Shown here piece after piece: positions 31,707 through 34,671 of a stretch of 34,671 bases of DNA (the stretch's first letter is position 1; each line of letters begins with the position of its first letter). This DNA comes from an uncultured Ruminococcus sp. (GTDB lineage Bacteria > Bacillota > Clostridia > Oscillospirales > Ruminococcaceae). Where the stretch lies: positions 1 to 34,671 of the forward strand of contig CACZGM010000014.1 of NCBI GenBank assembly GCA_902780695.1, given 5' to 3'. Below the pieces are notes generated by a model. That model saw nothing but the letters and a program-made list of their open reading frames with translations. It was not told the DNA's origin and ran no database searches. Made by a program: the position numbers and the translations under genes.

Positions 31707-33200
31707 TTATTGACCGTTGTTTTTCGCGGGTATTCTGTAATACGTCTTTGCAAGGTCTTTCATATACGCCGCGTTCTTTTCGGTAAAATGCTTCTTTTCC
31801 GCACGCCACTTCCAGTTTCCGCCGAGAGTTGAAGGAATATTCATTCTCGCGCGGTCGTCAAGTCCGAGGATATCCTGCATAGGCACGACCGCAAGTCCTG
31901 TTTCGCTCTTGTAGAGCTCCCGTATCATCGTGCGGTTTATCTTCTCGAACGGCAGAGGCTTAAGGTATTTGCGGCACATAGCGCGGCTCTGCTTGTCGGC
32001 TGATCTGTACCAGCCCACAACAGTGGAGTTGTCGTGCGTTCCGGTGTAGCAGACGCTGTTGCGCGGATAGCGGTGCGGAAGATGATCATTGTCTTCGGAA
32101 TCCGGATTGAATCCGAACTGGAGCACTCTCATTCCCGGAAAGCCGGATTCTTTGAGCAGCACCTTAACGCTGTCGAATATGTCGCCAAGGTCTTCGGCTA
32201 TTATCGGAGCGTCACCTATCTCCTTCTTAACCGCGTTCCAGAGGTCCATTCCGGGTCCCTGTTCCCACTTGCCGTTTATCGCTGTCAGCTCTCCCGCAGG
32301 GATAGCCCAGTAGGTGTCGAACGCGCGGAAGTGATCTATACGGACAATGTCATACATCTTCAGCGCCTTGCTGATGCGCTTTATCCACCATTTATAGCCG
32401 TCCGCTTTCATCGCGTCCCAGTCATACAGCGGGTTCCCCCAGAGCTGGCCTGTCGCGGAGAAGTAATCCGGCGGAACTCCCGCGACGCGCTTCGGACGCT
32501 TCTCGGTATCCATTTCAAACAGTCCCGTATTCGCCCAGATGTCCGAGCTGTCGGGCGCTACATATATCGGGATGTCTCCGATTATCTTAATGCCGTTGTT
32601 GTTGGCGTAGCTTTTAAGCCTGTCCCACTGCCTGTAAAAAGTGTACTGCACGAATTTCCAGAATCCGATATCCTTTTCGTGCTTCTCCGCCGCCGCTTCG
32701 AGAGCTTCCGGTCTGCGCAGACGAAGTCCTTCCTGCCATTCCGTCCATGAGAAGTTGTTGTTTTCCTCTTTCAACGACATAAACAGAGCGTAATCGTCCA
32801 GCCAGAACGCCTCGCTCTTTATGAACGCAAGATATCCCGGGTCTTCCTCAAATTTCGTGAACGCGAGCTTCAGCAGTGCCATTTTGCTGCGGGAGACCTT
32901 TTCGTAATCAACGAACGAAGGGTCGGCTCCGTAGTCTGCTTCCTCACATATCTTCTGATTGAGCAGTCCGCTTCGCACAAGGTCGTCAAGGTCGATGAGC
33001 AGCGGATTCCCCGCAAAGGTTGAGAATGACTGATATGGAGAATCCCCGTACCCGGTAGGACCGATAGGGAGCACCTGCCAGTATTCCTGTCCCGCTTCAA
33101 TGAGCCAGTCTATGAACTTTTCAGCCTGTTCGCCGAATGTCCCTATCCCGTAGGGCGACGGCAGGCTCGTTATGTGCATCAGCACGCCGCAGCTTCGCAT
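31707..33200 (-). CDS. malQ: 4-alpha-glucanotransferase (amylomaltase)
   Basis: Transfers alpha-1,4-glucan segments between maltodextrins in starch and glycogen metabolism; GH77 family. The 497 residues are typical of the short Thermus/clostridial type. It starts with SCGVLMHITSLPSPYGIG, and carries the nucleophile Asp289 in VRIDHFRAFD, the acid/base Glu336 in IIAEDLG and the third Asp390 in YTGTHDNSTV. The ATG at 33200 has AGGAG (complement of 33210-33214). A promoter lies at 33252-33280. It heads the operon with the 72-residue gene and comEC, although no functional link is obvious. Confidence 0.96.
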   Translation of the reverse strand: MRSCGVLMHITSLPSPYGIGTFGEQAEKFIDWLIEAGQEYWQVLPIGPTGYGDSPYQSFSTFAGNPLLIDLDDLVRSGLLNQKICEEADYGADPSFVDYEKVSRSKMALLKLAFTKFEEDPGYLAFIKSEAFWLDDYALFMSLKEENNNFSWTEWQEGLRLRRPEALEAAAEKHEKDIGFWKFVQYTFYRQWDRLKSYANNNGIKIIGDIPIYVAPDSSDIWANTGLFEMDTEKRPKRVAGVPPDYFSATGQLWGNPLYDWDAMKADGYKWWIKRISKALKMYDIVRIDHFRAFDTYWAIPAGELTAINGKWEQGPGMDLWNAVKKEIGDAPIIAEDLGDIFDSVKVLLKESGFPGMRVLQFGFNPDSEDNDHLPHRYPRNSVCYTGTHDNSTVVGWYRSADKQSRAMCRKYLKPLPFEKINRTMIRELYKSETGLAVVPMQDILGLDDRARMNIPSTLGGNWKWRAEKKHFTEKNAAYMKDLAKTYYRIPAKNNGQ

Positions 33201-33251
33201 ATCGTAATTCTCCTGTATAGGTTTGCTTGTTAGATTGTCCCCATATCAGAT

Positions 33252-33280
33252 ATTATACCATTTTTTTCGCGTTTTGTAAA
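33252..33280 (-). promoter_or_regulatory. Promoter of the malQ operon
   Basis: On the minus strand, TTTACA (complement of 33275-33280), 17 bases, TATAAT (complement of 33252-33257), giving a leader of about 45 nt to the malQ ATG. Confidence 0.87.
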
Positions 33281-33351
33281 GAGCTGTATAATTTTTATCC
33301 CGCCTGCATTTTTACCGCTGCGTGTGGGGGAAGAAAACGGATAATATCTAC

Positions 33352-33381
33352 TTGACATTAACCGGCAGGAAGTTATATAAT
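33352..33381 (+). promoter_or_regulatory. Promoter of the 33413 hydrolase
   Basis: TTGACA (33352-33357), 18 bases, TATAAT (33376-33381). The leader is about 25 nt, with AAAGGA just upstream of the ATG at 33413. It is divergent from the malQ promoter across about 70 bp. Confidence 0.88.
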
Positions 33382-33412
33382 ACTATCAGCGAAAAAGAAA
33401 GGAATTACTGCC

Positions 33413-34063
33413 ATGAAATACACCGATATCATTACACTTGTGCTTTCCCCTCTTGCAACAAACTGCTATATCGTGCCGACCGGAGCGGGCGAAGCCGTTG
33501 TCATCGACCCTGGCGACAACGGGGACGAGATACTCGCGAGAGCGGCGGAAGCGGGACTTACGATCAAAAAAATACTGCTTACCCACGGTCATTTCGACCA
33601 CATGGGAGCGGCAGACTTTGTGCGCGAAAAAACAGGCGCACCGATATATATCCATAAGACGGACGAGTGCCTGCTGTCTGACGCGGTCAAATCGCTGGCG
33701 TTCTTCTGTCCCGGCAAACCTTTTACAGCCTGCACTGCCGATGTCCTGCTCGATGACGGCGACACGATAGCGCAGGGGGATATTACATTTACGGTAATGC
33801 ACACTCCCGGACATACGGCGGGAAGCGTCTGCTTCCTGTGCAGCGATGAGGACGGCAGGGATATAATGTTCGCGGGTGATACGTTATTCAAGGACAGCAT
33901 CGGGCGCAGCGACACATATTCGGGTGACCCGCGCGTTCAGGCGGAAACACTGGATAAGATAAAGGCGCTGGATAAGGACTATATCATCTATACCGGTCAC
34001 GGCGCATCCACAACACTGTTCACGGAGAAGAAGTATAATCCGTTTATCGCTGATTTTGTGTGA
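33413..34063 (+). CDS. Metallo-beta-lactamase-fold hydrolase (glyoxalase II-like)
   Basis: The 216 residues fit the short clostridial MBL hydrolase group often annotated as hydroxyacylglutathione-hydrolase-like. Zinc ligands are all visible: THGHFDH (57-63; His58, His60, Asp62, His63), His134 in TPGHTAG, Asp156 in FAGDTLF and His196 in YTGHG. The N-terminus has the typical TNCYIV and VVIDPG. The substrate is unknown; members act on thioesters or similar small molecules. A DUF1653 gene follows after 13 bases. Confidence 0.92.
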   Translation: MKYTDIITLVLSPLATNCYIVPTGAGEAVVIDPGDNGDEILARAAEAGLTIKKILLTHGHFDHMGAADFVREKTGAPIYIHKTDECLLSDAVKSLAFFCPGKPFTACTADVLLDDGDTIAQGDITFTVMHTPGHTAGSVCFLCSDEDGRDIMFAGDTLFKDSIGRSDTYSGDPRVQAETLDKIKALDKDYIIYTGHGASTTLFTEKKYNPFIADFV

Positions 34064-34076
34064 AAGGAGCGGCAGA

Positions 34077-34298
34077 ATGACGTTTGAGGAAGCTGAAAAG
34101 AGCATAGTGCCGGGAAGGTACCGTCATTATAAGGGCAGCGAATATGAGGTGATCGGTGTGTCGCGTCATTCGGAGACTCTCGAACCGATGGTCGTTTACA
34201 GAGCGCTTTACGGAGATCACGGATTATGGGTGCGTCCGGCGCAGATGTGGAACGAGACGATCGATGATGCCGGAACACTGCGTTTTACGAAAATATGA
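34077..34298 (+). CDS. DUF1653 protein
   Basis: The 73 residues start at ATG 34077, set by AAAGGAG at 34063-34069; a longer frame from 34056 overlaps the previous gene and is not needed. The pattern PGRYRHYKGSEYEVIGVSRH, then SETLEPMVVYRALYGDHGLW and VRPAQMW is the DUF1653 family signature, a small beta-barrel-like domain common in bacteria, sometimes fused to other enzymes, with no proven role. It is co-transcribed with the hydrolase gene. Confidence 0.9.
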   Translation: MTFEEAEKSIVPGRYRHYKGSEYEVIGVSRHSETLEPMVVYRALYGDHGLWVRPAQMWNETIDDAGTLRFTKI

Positions 34299-34314
34299 CC
34301 GGTGCGGCGGATGA

Positions 34315-34336
34315 CTCCCCCGCCGTAGGCGGGGAG
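34315..34336 (+). other. CG-rich hairpin after the DUF1653 gene
   Basis: CTCCCCCGCC-gta-GGCGGGGAG, nine base pairs with one bulged C, without a T run. A sequence of similar make-up (CCCCCCCGCC-gga-GGCAGGGAGAG) lies in the leader of the 17752 gene at about 17684-17706. They may belong to a small family of dispersed GC-rich hairpins. The AT-rich 34345-34380 region shows nothing else. Confidence 0.55.
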
Positions 34337-34380
34337 AGAGTCCGAAAGTAGTATTACAATAAAATTTTATCAAAATAATA

Positions 34381-34409
34381 TTGACAAACAACTCTGTATG
34401 CTTTATAAT
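34381..34409 (+). promoter_or_regulatory. Consensus promoter of tRNA-Ala
   Basis: TTGACA (34381-34386), 17 bases, TATAAT (34404-34409), 16 bases before the mature tRNA. Confidence 0.93.
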
Positions 34410-34425
34410 GTTATACGGTATCTAT

Positions 34426-34501
34426 GGGGTATTAGCGCAGTTGGGAGCGCACAACACTGGCAGTGTTGGGGTCAGGGGTTCGAATCCCCTATACTCCACC
34501 A
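34426..34501 (+). tRNA. tRNA-Ala, anticodon GGC
   Basis: 76 nt with CCA encoded. Acceptor GGGGTAT (34426-34432) pairs with ATACTCC (34491-34497); the third pair is the G3-U70 wobble that marks alanine tRNAs. Anticodon stem CAACA/TGTTG holds loop CTGGCAG, anticodon GGC at 34459-34461, reading GCC. The T-arm AGGGGTTCGAATCCCCT is complete. Confidence 0.97.
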
Positions 34502-34564
34502 GCGGGGAACGCCCCGCGGCGAATCCGCCTATGGTTTTCCGTAGGCGGGTTATTTATTCACCCG
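34501..34564 (+). terminator. Terminator cassette of tRNA-Ala, repeat copy 1
   Basis: Starting on the last base of the tRNA CCA, GCGGGG-aacg-CCCCGC (34502-34517) is followed by CCGCCTATGG (34525-34534) paired with CCGTAGGCGG (34539-34548) around a TTTT loop, then GTTATTTATT. The second hairpin is the likely terminator. The whole 64-bp block is repeated exactly at 34608-34671. Confidence 0.85.
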
Positions 34565-34607
34565 TATCACCAGAGTTATCATAAAATCTAAACCGTTCGG
34601 TACAGAC

Positions 34608-34671
34608 AGCGGGGAACGCCCCGCGGCGAATCCGCCTATGGTTTTCCGTAGGCGGGTTATTTATTCACCCG
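34608..34671 (+). repeat. Exact second copy of the tRNA-Ala terminator cassette
   Basis: Identical over 64 bp to 34501-34564 and separated from it by 43 bp that contain no tRNA. The window ends on the last base of this copy. Either the copy marks a tandem array of tRNA/terminator units of which one tRNA was lost, or the assembly broke at this repeat. Confidence 0.9.

Overview
The window looks like chromosomal DNA of a motile Gram-positive gut or rumen bacterium of the Clostridia, most likely Oscillospiraceae (Ruminococcus or [Eubacterium] siraeum-like). The evidence is a clostridial-type flagellar basal-body/export cluster, near-perfect TTGACA-17-TATAAT promoters, strong AAGGAGG ribosome binding sites, tRNA genes with encoded CCA, frequent TTG/GTG starts, and several secreted proteins ending in an (N/S)PxTG-hydrophobic-KKRK tail. 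The species assignment is inference. The window ends exactly at the end of a 64-bp repeat, which suggests a contig edge.

Layout. 1-8164 (+): an unidentified partial gene, then fliF, fliG, fliH, fliI, an intruding membrane phosphotransferase of the sulfatase/alkaline phosphatase superfamily, and fliJ. 8165-8542: nested palindromes and repeat copies. 8543-10372 (-): typA/bipA. 10373-10975: regulatory region with a duplicated structured element. 10976-16275 (+): three strongly expressed surface proteins. The second and third are recent paralogues, each preceded by a consensus promoter and a homologous structured RNA leader. 16417-17295 (-): a lipoprotein. 17752-19562 (+): DUF1385 protein and prmC. 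19779-24822 (+): a DUF308 membrane protein, an MMPL/RND exporter and a YhgE/Pip-like secreted repeat protein, probably one envelope module. 24823-25275: a chain of six perfect or near-perfect hairpins, the last three enclosed by a 9-bp stem as a four-way cloverleaf. 25276-26324 (+): mntP and a VanZ-like gene. 26384-27610 (-): an unusual histidyl-tRNA synthetase. 27867-27955: tRNA-Ser(CGA). 28079-29336 (+): a Thr-rich surface protein and a 54-residue protein that is little more than an NPATG sorting signal. 29393-33200 (-): malQ, a 72-residue helical protein, and a ComEC-like channel. 33413-34298 (+): a metallo-beta-lactamase-fold hydrolase and a DUF1653 protein. 34426-34501: tRNA-Ala(GGC), then a duplicated terminator cassette.

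How the parts work together. FliF/FliG form the MS ring and rotor; FliH/FliI/FliJ form the export ATPase complex. The surface-protein region looks like a separately controlled, highly expressed set: its codon choice (ATC preferred over ATA for Ile) differs clearly from the flagellar and housekeeping genes, and its leader RNAs show compensatory base changes. The least explained objects are the leader RNA pair, the hairpin/cloverleaf array, the TGCAGTATTTCAAAG repeat family associated with terminators, the duplicated element upstream of 10976, and the free-standing sorting-signal peptide. No transposase, integrase, CRISPR array or sortase gene was seen.
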